A stretch of 64,000 bases of DNA from Williamsia deligens. Its GTDB lineage: Bacteria; Actinomycetota; Actinomycetes; Mycobacteriales; Mycobacteriaceae. Positions 25,004 to 31,845 of the stretch are shown here, in pieces. The notes under the pieces were generated by a model. That model saw nothing but the letters and a program-made list of their open reading frames with translations, had not been told where the DNA came from and did not search any database. A program made the position numbers and the translations under genes. Within the stretch, counting starts at the first letter, position 1. Every line of letters starts with the position of its first letter. The stretch covers positions 1,775,137 through 1,839,136 of the forward strand of contig NZ_JAMTCI010000001.1 of the NCBI RefSeq assembly GCF_024171765.1, read 5' to 3'.

Positions 25004-26215
25004 TCAGGACGCGCCGGAGGGTTCGAGGGAGGAGAGGAACGCGGTGCCCGTCCGCCCGGTGTCGGGGGTGAGCTCGTCGTCGAGAAGACCCCGGCGTGCG
25101 AGTGCGGGTCGCACACCCTCGCCGACGTGGTAGGCCTCCTCCAGGTGGGGGTAACCCGACAGGATGAAGTGATCGAGGCCGAGCGCAGCGTACTCGGCGA
25201 TCCTGTCGGCGACCTCGTCGTAGGAACCGACGAGCGCGGTGCCCGCGCCACCCCGCACCAGGCCGACTCCGGACCACAGGTTCGGGTAGATCTCCAGGGA
25301 TCGGGCGCCGTCCGCCGACGCGAAATCCGCTCCGCCCTGGTGCAGCTCGCGCATCCGCTGCTGGCCCTCGGACTCCGATCGCGCCAGCGACGCCTGCGCC
25401 GCGGCGACCGTCGCGGGATCCAGTGCGGCCAGCAGTCGGTCGGCCTCGGCCCACGCGAGAGCGGACGTCTCCCGGGCGATCACGTGCAGGCGGATACCGA
25501 AGGTGGGTGTGCGTCCCAGCGGTGCGGCGAGGCCGCGGATCCAGTCGATCTTCGCCGCCACGTCGGCCGGGGGCTCACCCCACGTGAGGTAGGTGTCGGC
25601 GTGAGCCGCGGCCACCGCCCCCGCCGCCGCGGAGGATCCCCCGAAGAAGATCGGCGGTGCCGGATCGGGCCGGCGCGGGATGGCCGCGTTCTCGACGCGG
25701 ATGTGGTTGCCGTTCAGTGTGATCGGGTCCGACGACGTCCAGAGGTGGTCGAGCACGGTGAGGAACTCGCCGGTGCGCTCGTACCGGGCGTCCTTGGTGA
25801 GGAAGTCGCCGTAGGCGCGTTGCTCCGAACTCTCACCGCCGGTGACGACGTTGAGCAGCAGTCGCCCCTTCGACTGCCACTGCAGAGTTGCCGCCATCTG
25901 CGCGGTGAGGGTGGGGCTGACGAGTCCGGGTCGCGCGGCGACGAGGAACTTCAGCGACTCGGTGGCGTCCACGAGGAGTGAGGCGGTCAGCCATGCGTCC
26001 TCGCACCACTGGCCTGTCGGGATCAACACCGAGGTGAAGCCGTTGACCTCGGCGGCCCCGGCGAGCTGCTTGAGGTAGCGCAGATCGGCGGGCCGGTCGC
26101 CGCGCATGCCGCTGCCGTGCCCACCCGCGATGAGGTCACGCGAGTCGCCGTAGGTCGGCAGGAACCAGTGCAACGCCACGGCCACGGCGGGACTCCTCGT
26201 CAGGTGAGCGGTCAC
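25004..26215 (-). CDS. ssuD: SsuD-type FMNH2-dependent alkanesulfonate monooxygenase
   Basis: 403 aa with GTG start. Luciferase-like TIM barrel: ALHWFLPTYGDSRDLIAGGH, TSVLIPTGQWCEDAWLTASL, LLNVVTGGESSEQRAYGDFL and FFGGSSAAAGAVAAAHADTY. SsuD releases sulfite from alkanesulfonates. First gene of the operon ssuD-sfnG-sfnB-like, divergent from a ROK regulator. Sulfur starvation is the expected inducer. A closely related sulfonate specificity (MsuD) is possible. Confidence 0.87.
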   Translation of the reverse strand: MTAHLTRSPAVAVALHWFLPTYGDSRDLIAGGHGSGMRGDRPADLRYLKQLAGAAEVNGFTSVLIPTGQWCEDAWLTASLLVDATESLKFLVAARPGLVSPTLTAQMAATLQWQSKGRLLLNVVTGGESSEQRAYGDFLTKDARYERTGEFLTVLDHLWTSSDPITLNGNHIRVENAAIPRRPDPAPPIFFGGSSAAAGAVAAAHADTYLTWGEPPADVAAKIDWIRGLAAPLGRTPTFGIRLHVIARETSALAWAEADRLLAALDPATVAAAQASLARSESEGQQRMRELHQGGADFASADGARSLEIYPNLWSGVGLVRGGAGTALVGSYDEVADRIAEYAALGLDHFILSGYPHLEEAYHVGEGVRPALARRGLLDDELTPDTGRTGTAFLSSLEPSGAS

Positions 26216-26310
26216 GGATCGCCGTCCAGTGTTGCGCGGGCGGTCTCGGCGACGTCGACTTAAACGCGCCGTGAGCGAAACCCCACCGCTGTGACCTGCG
26301 ACGTCCCGGG

Positions 26311-26340
26311 TTGGAGGACGCGGTGGGGGCTTGCTAGATT
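26311..26340 (+). promoter_or_regulatory. Promoter of the leaderless leader ORF
   Basis: TTGGAG (26311-26316) and TAGATT (26335-26340) with an 18-bp spacer; the leader ATG follows 6 nt after the -10 box. Confidence 0.6.
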
Positions 26341-26346
26341 CGCCCC

Positions 26347-26448
26347 ATGCCGAGCTCGACGTCGCACATCCCGGAGGTCACCTACGTGATCACCGCGCTG
26401 GGCTGCCGTCTGCCGTTCGCTCGCCTTCTCTGTCGCACGAATCTCTGA
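26347..26448 (+). CDS. Leaderless 33-aa leader peptide upstream of the ROK regulator
   Basis: ATG at 26347 sits 6 nt downstream of a good promoter, so the mRNA should start with or close to the ORF. The peptide begins MPSSTSHIPEVTY and ends CRLPFARLLCRTNL. It has two cysteine codons in its last third. The stop is 105 bp before the ROK ATG. Short leaderless ORFs with cysteine codons in front of sulfur genes act as attenuators in mycobacteria; the same role is proposed here because the locus is devoted to sulfonate and sulfone use. I see no homologous protein domain. Confidence 0.55.
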   Translation: MPSSTSHIPEVTYVITALGCRLPFARLLCRTNL

Positions 26449-26553
26449 ACCCGCCCCGGTCGTCCGCGTCCCCGCGTGACACCGGTTGTCAGACATTCGC
26501 CTCCATATCCGCGCACGTGGCGCCCGATATGGCACATTCGACAGGACATCTCC

Positions 26554-27864
26554 ATGACCGCCTCGCTCGACCACGTCTCCGCTCGAACCCGCCGGCCCGT
26601 CGGCCCCCGTCCTCTCTATGCCGGGGCACGCACCCGCACGGGGTCGCGCCCACTGGCCATCGGTGCGGCCACCGGCCCGCTGACGACGAGGACACCAGTC
26701 ATCCACATCGCGACCCCCCAGCTGCAGCTGTCGACGAAGCCGTCGGCCGTCGTGTTGCGCATCGCGCGGCTGCAGGGGCCGATCTTCCGCGACGCCGCCG
26801 CCACGCAGTCGGGGCTGTCGATCTCGACGGTCAACCGCCAGGTCAGCGCCCTTCTCAAGGCGGGGATCGTCCGTGAGCGCGCCGACCTCGCTCCGGCGGG
26901 AGCCATCGGGCGCCCGCGCCTGCCGTTCGAGGTGAACACGACCGACTTCCTCACCGTCGGCATCCACATCGGTCTGAAGGTCACCTCGATCACCACCCAC
27001 GACCTGCAGCACCGCGTGGTGGGCGCCATCCAGATCCCGACCCCGGCCGGGGACTCCGCCGAGCAGACGCTCACCGCGATCGGTCTGTCCGCGCGCCGCT
27101 TCGCGTCCCGGTGGCCGTCGCAGCGGGTGCTGTGGACGGGCGTCGCGATCGGTGGACGCGTCGCCGAGGGTGGTCTCGTCGACCACCCGCGCCTCGGGTG
27201 GACGGCTGCGCCGGTCGGGCCCGTCCTGTCGCAGACCATCGGACTGCCGGTGTCGGTCGCGTCCCACGTCGAGGCGATGGCGGCCGCGGAGCTGCTGGTG
27301 AACCCCGAGGACGGGCCGGGCAGCTTCCTGTACTTCTACGCACGGGAGATGGTCGGCATCGCGTTCACCGTCGACGGCACCGTCTACACGCCCACCGCGG
27401 GTCCCCCGGTGATCGGCCACTTCCCGATCGGCGCGACCCAGCTGCTCGATCCGAAGAGAACCGGTCAGCTCGAGCCCGCGGTCAGCGACACCGGGATCGT
27501 CGACGCCGCCCGCGCGGCGGGCCTGTCCGTCGAGCAGATCGAGGACGTCCACACGGCGGCGGCCGCCGGCGACGACACCGCCTCGGCGATCCTCCTGGAG
27601 CGCGCGGAGGTTCTCGGGCGCACGGTGTCGCTCATCGCCGACATCTTCAACCCCGACCACGTCATCCTCGGTGGGCAGGCGTTCACCGACACCCCGTCGA
27701 CGCTGCCGGCGGTCGCCCGGTCCGTGCGGTCGACCCCGGCCGCCGCGAACCGCGACGTCCGGGTGAGCCGCGCGGGTGCGTCGGTGCAGCAGCAGGCGGC
27801 CGGCGCGGTGTCGCTCGACGCCGTCTACAGCGATCCGCTGGCGGCCCTCGCCCTCACGGCCTGA
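26554..27864 (+). CDS. ROK-family regulator, SsuR/CysR type
   Basis: 436 aa. After a basic, low-complexity N-terminal 60 residues comes a winged HTH (RDAAATQSGLSISTVNRQVS, ALLKAGIVRERAD) and a ROK domain from about residue 130. The ATP-binding DxGxT sequence and the CxCGxxGC zinc motif of ROK kinases are absent, so it is a sensor, not a kinase. In Corynebacterium glutamicum the ROK proteins SsuR and CysR activate sulfonate and sulfate assimilation genes; the divergent ssuD-sfnG operon supports the same role. RBS AGGA is 8 nt before ATG 26554. Confidence 0.83.
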   Translation: MTASLDHVSARTRRPVGPRPLYAGARTRTGSRPLAIGAATGPLTTRTPVIHIATPQLQLSTKPSAVVLRIARLQGPIFRDAAATQSGLSISTVNRQVSALLKAGIVRERADLAPAGAIGRPRLPFEVNTTDFLTVGIHIGLKVTSITTHDLQHRVVGAIQIPTPAGDSAEQTLTAIGLSARRFASRWPSQRVLWTGVAIGGRVAEGGLVDHPRLGWTAAPVGPVLSQTIGLPVSVASHVEAMAAAELLVNPEDGPGSFLYFYAREMVGIAFTVDGTVYTPTAGPPVIGHFPIGATQLLDPKRTGQLEPAVSDTGIVDAARAAGLSVEQIEDVHTAAAAGDDTASAILLERAEVLGRTVSLIADIFNPDHVILGGQAFTDTPSTLPAVARSVRSTPAAANRDVRVSRAGASVQQQAAGAVSLDAVYSDPLAALALTA

Positions 27865-27875
27865 CGGGCAGGACT

Positions 27876-27893
27876 CGACGCGGGTCCGCGTCG
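27876..27893. terminator. Bidirectional hairpin between convergent genes
   Basis: CGACGCGG (27876-27883) and CCGCGTCG (27886-27893) form a perfect 8-bp stem with a 2-nt loop, between the ROK stop and the ABC permease stop. There is no U-run. Confidence 0.4.
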
Positions 27894-27895
27894 GA

Positions 27896-28744
27896 TCAGT
27901 CCGACGTGCGCCTGTTGTAGGCGCGCAGCGCGAACGGGGCGATGACGAGGGTCAGTCCCAGCGCCCACAGCACCGTCGCGATCTCGGGGTGGTGCAGCGG
28001 CAGTGCGGCGCCGGGCGCGGCGTCGGGTCCGTTGCCCCACAGCACCCGCAGCGACTGGACCAGCGACGAGATCGGGTTCCACTCGGCGATCACGCGCAGC
28101 CAGGTCGGCATCGGCCCCGTGGGCACGAACGTGTTGGCCACGAACGTGATCGGGAACAGGATCGTGAACATCACCCCGTTGACGGCCTCCACCGACCGCA
28201 TCAGCGAGCCGACGAAGATGCCCCACCAGATCATCGCGAAACCGAACACCAGGATGAGCGCGAACGCGAGGATGGCCTCGCCGACGTTGCCGCGGATGCG
28301 CCACCCGATCAGCAGGCCGGTGATCGCCATGACGGCGATGCCGATCGACGAGTGCAGCAGGCCGGCGATGCTCCGGCCGATGAGGACCGACGACCGGTTG
28401 ATGGGCAGTGACCGGAAGCGGTCGATGATGCCCTTCTCCAGGTCGCTGCAGATGCCCGTGGCGACGATGAACGCGGAGAACACGATGGTCTGTCCCATGA
28501 TCCCGGGGAGCAGGAACTCCTTGTAGTCGACGCCACCGGTCTGGGTGATCGACGCGCCGAACACGTAGGCGAACAGCACGACGAACATGATCGGCTGCAC
28601 CGTCACGTCGGCGAGCATCTCGGGCATGCGCTTGGTGTGGATCAGGTTGCGCTTGACCATGATCCACGACTGCTGCAGCAACGTGGTCCGATGGATCTCG
28701 GGCGCGATCGGCGACATCGTCGCCTGGGGTGCCGTGGTGGTCAT
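27896..28744 (-). CDS. ABC-2 type permease, DrrB-like
   Basis: 282 aa. Six predicted membrane spans and the ABC-2 signature near the C-terminus of the core (FVGSLMRSVEAVNGVMFTIL, FPITFVANTFVPTGPMPTWL). The N-terminal arm QQSWIMVKRNLIHTKRMPEM is typical of DrrB-like exporters of daunorubicin, PDIM or small lipids. Its ATG overlaps the ATPase stop, so both make one transporter. Confidence 0.87.
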   Translation of the reverse strand: MTTTAPQATMSPIAPEIHRTTLLQQSWIMVKRNLIHTKRMPEMLADVTVQPIMFVVLFAYVFGASITQTGGVDYKEFLLPGIMGQTIVFSAFIVATGICSDLEKGIIDRFRSLPINRSSVLIGRSIAGLLHSSIGIAVMAITGLLIGWRIRGNVGEAILAFALILVFGFAMIWWGIFVGSLMRSVEAVNGVMFTILFPITFVANTFVPTGPMPTWLRVIAEWNPISSLVQSLRVLWGNGPDAAPGAALPLHHPEIATVLWALGLTLVIAPFALRAYNRRTSD

Positions 28745-29736
28745 GCCGGGGTCTCCTGCTGCTCGTCATGGGTGGATTCGGCGCGGTGACCGGTGAGGGA
28801 CAGGAACACGTCGTCGAGGCTGGGTCGCGAGAGGCCGATGTCGTCGACGGCGATGCCGCTGTCGGTGAACCAGCCGATGACGCGGGTCATCTCGGCGAGA
28901 CCGTCCGCGGGGGCGGTGAGCCGACGTGCGCCGGTGTCGACGAAGACCTCGCCGCCGGTCTTGCGCAGCAACGCTTCTGCGGCGGGGATGTCTGCCGCAT
29001 GGGACACCGTGAGGACGAGACTCGCCTTGCCCGCCTGTTCCTTGAGCTGCAGCGGCGACCCCTGGGCGATGACCTTGCCCTTGTTGATGACGACGATGTC
29101 GTCGGCGAGCTGGTCGGCCTCCTCGAGGTACTGCGTGGTGAGCAGCAGGGTGGTGCCCTGGGCGACGAGACCGCGAAGGACATCCCACAGCTCCGATCGA
29201 CTGCGGGGATCCAGGCCGGTGGTCGGCTCGTCGAGGAAGAGCACGGGCGGCGCGGTGAGGAGGCTGACCGCGAGGTCGATCCGGCGGCGCATACCGCCTG
29301 AGTACGACTTCACCGGTCGGTCCGCGGCGTCGGTGAGGGAGAACTGCTCGAGCAGACGGTCGGAGATGGAGCGCAGTTCGCGACGACGGATGCCGTACAG
29401 CCCGCCGATCATCGCGAGGTTCTCGCGTCCGGTGAGCAGCTCGTCGACGGTGGCCGCCTGCCCCGTCAGGCCCATGGTGCGGCGGACCGCGTCGGGCTCG
29501 GTGACGACGTCGTGGCCGGCGATGCGGGCGGTGCCCGCGGTCGGCGCGGTGAGCGTCGTCATCATCCGGACGGTGGTGGTCTTGCCGGCACCGTTGGGAC
29601 CGAGGAGTCCGAGCACGCTGCCGCGGGGGACCGAGAAGCTGACGTCGTCAACGGCGACCGCGTCACCGAATTTCTTCACCAGGCCGACGGCCTCGATGGC
29701 CGGGGTGTCGGATGTGGACGGGGCAGGGGTCGACAT
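28741..29736 (-). CDS. ABC transporter ATPase, DrrA-like
   Basis: 331 aa. Walker A GLLGPNGAGKTTTVRMM, signature YSGGMRRRIDLA, Walker B PPVLFLDEPTTGLDP and switch-region TQYLEEADQLADDIVV. The C-terminal 90 residues resemble the regulatory domain of DrrA. ATG 29736 was preferred to an ATG 63 bp upstream because it lies 7 nt after a TACCCT box with an operator-like palindrome behind it. Confidence 0.88.
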   Translation of the reverse strand: MSTPAPSTSDTPAIEAVGLVKKFGDAVAVDDVSFSVPRGSVLGLLGPNGAGKTTTVRMMTTLTAPTAGTARIAGHDVVTEPDAVRRTMGLTGQAATVDELLTGRENLAMIGGLYGIRRRELRSISDRLLEQFSLTDAADRPVKSYSGGMRRRIDLAVSLLTAPPVLFLDEPTTGLDPRSRSELWDVLRGLVAQGTTLLLTTQYLEEADQLADDIVVINKGKVIAQGSPLQLKEQAGKASLVLTVSHAADIPAAEALLRKTGGEVFVDTGARRLTAPADGLAEMTRVIGWFTDSGIAVDDIGLSRPSLDDVFLSLTGHRAESTHDEQQETPA

Positions 29737-29743
29737 GGCGGTC

Positions 29744-29765
29744 AGGGTATGTCCGGACTCGGACA
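29744..29765 (-). promoter_or_regulatory. Promoter and palindromic operator of the drrAB-like operon
   Basis: TACCCT (minus strand, 29744-29749) lies 7 nt before ATG 29736. Directly behind it TGTCCG (29750-29755) and CGGACA (29760-29765) form a perfect inverted repeat with a 4-nt spacer, placed to block RNA polymerase. Confidence 0.55.
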
Positions 29766-29834
29766 AATCGCCATCGGTTTTCGCCGGGGGTGCGGTCATC
29801 AGGGTGCCTCTCGGACGGGGTGGATCCTCGATGG

Positions 29835-29860
29835 GTTCTGACCGTCCTCACCGTCAGAAC
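29835..29860. terminator. 8-bp perfect inverted repeat
   Basis: GTTCTGAC (29835-29842) and GTCAGAAC (29853-29860) with a 10-nt loop, between the 94-codon ORF and the ABC promoter. It may end the upstream minus-strand transcript or be a regulator site. Confidence 0.35.
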
Positions 29861-29904
29861 TCATCGGTGCAGTCGTCCGGTGACGGCGAACTCCGTCGGT
29901 CCGG

Positions 29905-30189
29905 TCAGCGGTCGAGGTAGAACTGCGCGATCTCGGTGCCGACGGCGGCGACGTCACCGGCGACCGATGCGTCCACCCCGTCCCGGTCCGCGAGCGCCGC
30001 GGACAGGGCGCCACCGCGAAGCCCCTCCTCGCGGATCAACGCCCACGCCCGCTCCATCAGTCGCACCGATGTCGGGTGGTCGAGATCGGGCCGGGTGGAG
30101 CGCAGCGCGGTGGCCGCCCAGTCGGCGTCGAAGGTGCCACGAGGGGGACCGAACACACGCTCACCCGACGAATAGCTCTGCGGCTCCAC
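29905..30189 (-). CDS. Hypothetical protein, 94 aa
   Basis: A GTG-started ORF 24 bp downstream of the epimerase in the same direction. The protein is acidic, soluble and balanced in composition (FDADWAATALRSTRPDLDHP, ALSAALADRDGVDASVAGDV), unlike the Arg-rich shadows common in this DNA, which supports a real gene. No family recognised. It could be co-transcribed with the epimerase gene. Confidence 0.5.
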   Translation of the reverse strand: MEPQSYSSGERVFGPPRGTFDADWAATALRSTRPDLDHPTSVRLMERAWALIREEGLRGGALSAALADRDGVDASVAGDVAAVGTEIAQFYLDR

Positions 30190-30213
30190 CTCGTCGACGG
30201 TACTGCGTGGGGC

Positions 30214-31089
30214 TCAGATCAGCTCGAGATCCTCCAGCAGGCCCGGGTGGGTCGGTGTCCACCCGAGCATCTCGCGGGTCCGGGCGGACGACGCGGGCTG
30301 GTCGAGCGCGAACACCGGGCCCAGTGCCCCGAACGTGTCGTCGGGAACCGGCTCGACCGGTACGCCGAGACGCCTCCCGATCACCTCGGCGATGTCGCGG
30401 ACGGCGTCGCCCTCGTCGGCCACGGCGTGCCAGACCGTCCCGGCCGGTGCGTTCTCCAGCGCGAGGCGGAACAGGGCAGCCGCGTCGGCCGCATGGACCG
30501 CCGGCCACCGTTGCGTGCCGTCGCCGGGGATCCCCGACACCCCACTGCTGCGGGCCATCTCGGTGAGGATGCCCGCGAATCCGCCCTGCCCGTCGGCGTG
30601 CACGGTCCTGGGCAGGCGGATCGCGCTGGTGCGGACGCCGGCCTCGGCCAGTGCGAGAGCCGCGGTCACCGTGCGCGCCCTCCCGGCGACCGGGCCGTCG
30701 AGAGGCAGGGGGTCGTCCTCGGTGGACGGCCGCCCTGTTGCCGCGGGGGTGCCGGAGACGACCGCGAACGGTCGGTCGGTCCCACGGAGTTCGTCCCCGA
30801 TCGCGGCGACCGCGACCGACTCCTGTTCGGAGGCACGGCCGAAACCGTCTGCGGTGATCGCCGAGTGGTCGAACGCGAGGTGGATCACCGCATCGCAGGA
30901 GCGGACGCCCTCCCGCAGGACGTCCAGGTCCGACAGGCCGCCTCGCAGCGATGCCGCGCCTGTCGCCGCGGCAGCCGCGGCAGACGCGTCCGATCGGGCC
31001 AGCGTCAGGACGGAGTGCCCGTGCGTCGTCAACTCCCGCACGACGGCGGTGCCGATGAGACCTGTTCCGCCGGTGACGAACACGCGCAT
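30214..31089 (-). CDS. NAD-dependent epimerase/dehydratase (extended SDR)
   Basis: 291 aa. N-terminal VFVTGGTGLIGTAVVRELTT binds NAD(P); DAVIHLAFDHS is the next conserved strand. The usual YxxxK is not obvious (the region reads GRARTVTAALALAEAG), which is common in atypical SDRs of the NAD(P)H-binding type. RBS AGGAGA 5 nt before ATG. It is divergent from a TetR gene over a region with two palindromic sites and is probably its target. Substrate unknown. Confidence 0.82.
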   Translation of the reverse strand: MRVFVTGGTGLIGTAVVRELTTHGHSVLTLARSDASAAAAAATGAASLRGGLSDLDVLREGVRSCDAVIHLAFDHSAITADGFGRASEQESVAVAAIGDELRGTDRPFAVVSGTPAATGRPSTEDDPLPLDGPVAGRARTVTAALALAEAGVRTSAIRLPRTVHADGQGGFAGILTEMARSSGVSGIPGDGTQRWPAVHAADAAALFRLALENAPAGTVWHAVADEGDAVRDIAEVIGRRLGVPVEPVPDDTFGALGPVFALDQPASSARTREMLGWTPTHPGLLEDLELI

Positions 31090-31116
31090 GAGATTCTCCT
31101 GTCTCGCCGCCTCGAA

Positions 31117-31177
31117 GTGATGCGACATCTGTCCCGTCACCGTACACGTGATGCGACAGGTGTCGCATCACTACACT
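31117..31177. promoter_or_regulatory. Double TetR operator and leaderless promoter
   Basis: Site 1 (31148-31171) is a perfect palindrome with 11-bp arms, GTGATGCGACA and TGTCGCATCAC, around GG. Site 2 (31117-31140) has the same left arm, spacer TC and right arm TGTCCCGTCAC, two mismatches. The centres are 31 bp apart. TACACT (31172-31177) directly follows site 1 and is 7 nt before the TetR ATG. Confidence 0.75.
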
Positions 31178-31184
31178 CGTGCGG

Positions 31185-31760
31185 ATGGCGAGGTGGGAAC
31201 CGAACGCGCGGGAGCGGTTGATCGTGGCGGCCGTGGACCTGTTCACCGAGCAGGGGTACGACGAGACGACCGTGGCCCAGATCGCCGATCGCGCCGGGGT
31301 CACCCGCAGCACCTTCTTCCGTCATTTCCCCGACAAACGCGAGGTCCTCGTCGCCGGCCAGGAGACGCTGAGCCGCCTGCTGGCGGAGGGGATCGCGGAA
31401 GCGGACGACGGGGCCACGCCGCTCGACGCTGTCGCCGCAGGCCTGCGGCGTGCGTCCCAGGAGATGGGTGCCGCGAACCGGGAACTGGGCCCGCGGTTGC
31501 AGGCCGCGGTGGCCGCGAGCGCCGAACTGCAGGAGCGGGACGCGATGAAGAGCGTCGGCATGGCCGCCGCGATGCAGGCGGCGCTGACGGCGCGGGGGAT
31601 CGCCGAGCCCGCAGCCCATCTCGCCGCGGAACTCGGTGTCCTGGCCTTCAAGATGGGCTTCGCGCGGTGGATCGACGGTTCCGATGACGACAGCGATCTC
31701 GCTCATCACGCCGTGACCGTGCTCCAGGAGTTACGCGTCACAGCGGCGACGCTCGGCTGA
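31185..31760 (+). CDS. TetR-family regulator of the divergent epimerase gene
   Basis: 191 aa. HTH: YDETTVAQIADRAGVTRSTF and FRHFPDKREVLVAG. ATG 31185 fits a leaderless mRNA exactly 7 nt after TACACT; a GTG 6 bp earlier would lie almost on the -10 box. The perfect palindrome just upstream should be its own operator, so it most likely represses both itself and the epimerase gene. Confidence 0.87.
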   Translation: MARWEPNARERLIVAAVDLFTEQGYDETTVAQIADRAGVTRSTFFRHFPDKREVLVAGQETLSRLLAEGIAEADDGATPLDAVAAGLRRASQEMGAANRELGPRLQAAVAASAELQERDAMKSVGMAAAMQAALTARGIAEPAAHLAAELGVLAFKMGFARWIDGSDDDSDLAHHAVTVLQELRVTAATLG

Positions 31761-31845
31761 GCCGGGATGTGCGCAACCGCCTGTGGCGACAGGCTCGGTG
31801 CGCGACGATGATCACCGACGATTGTCCGTACGACTCGGAGGTGTC

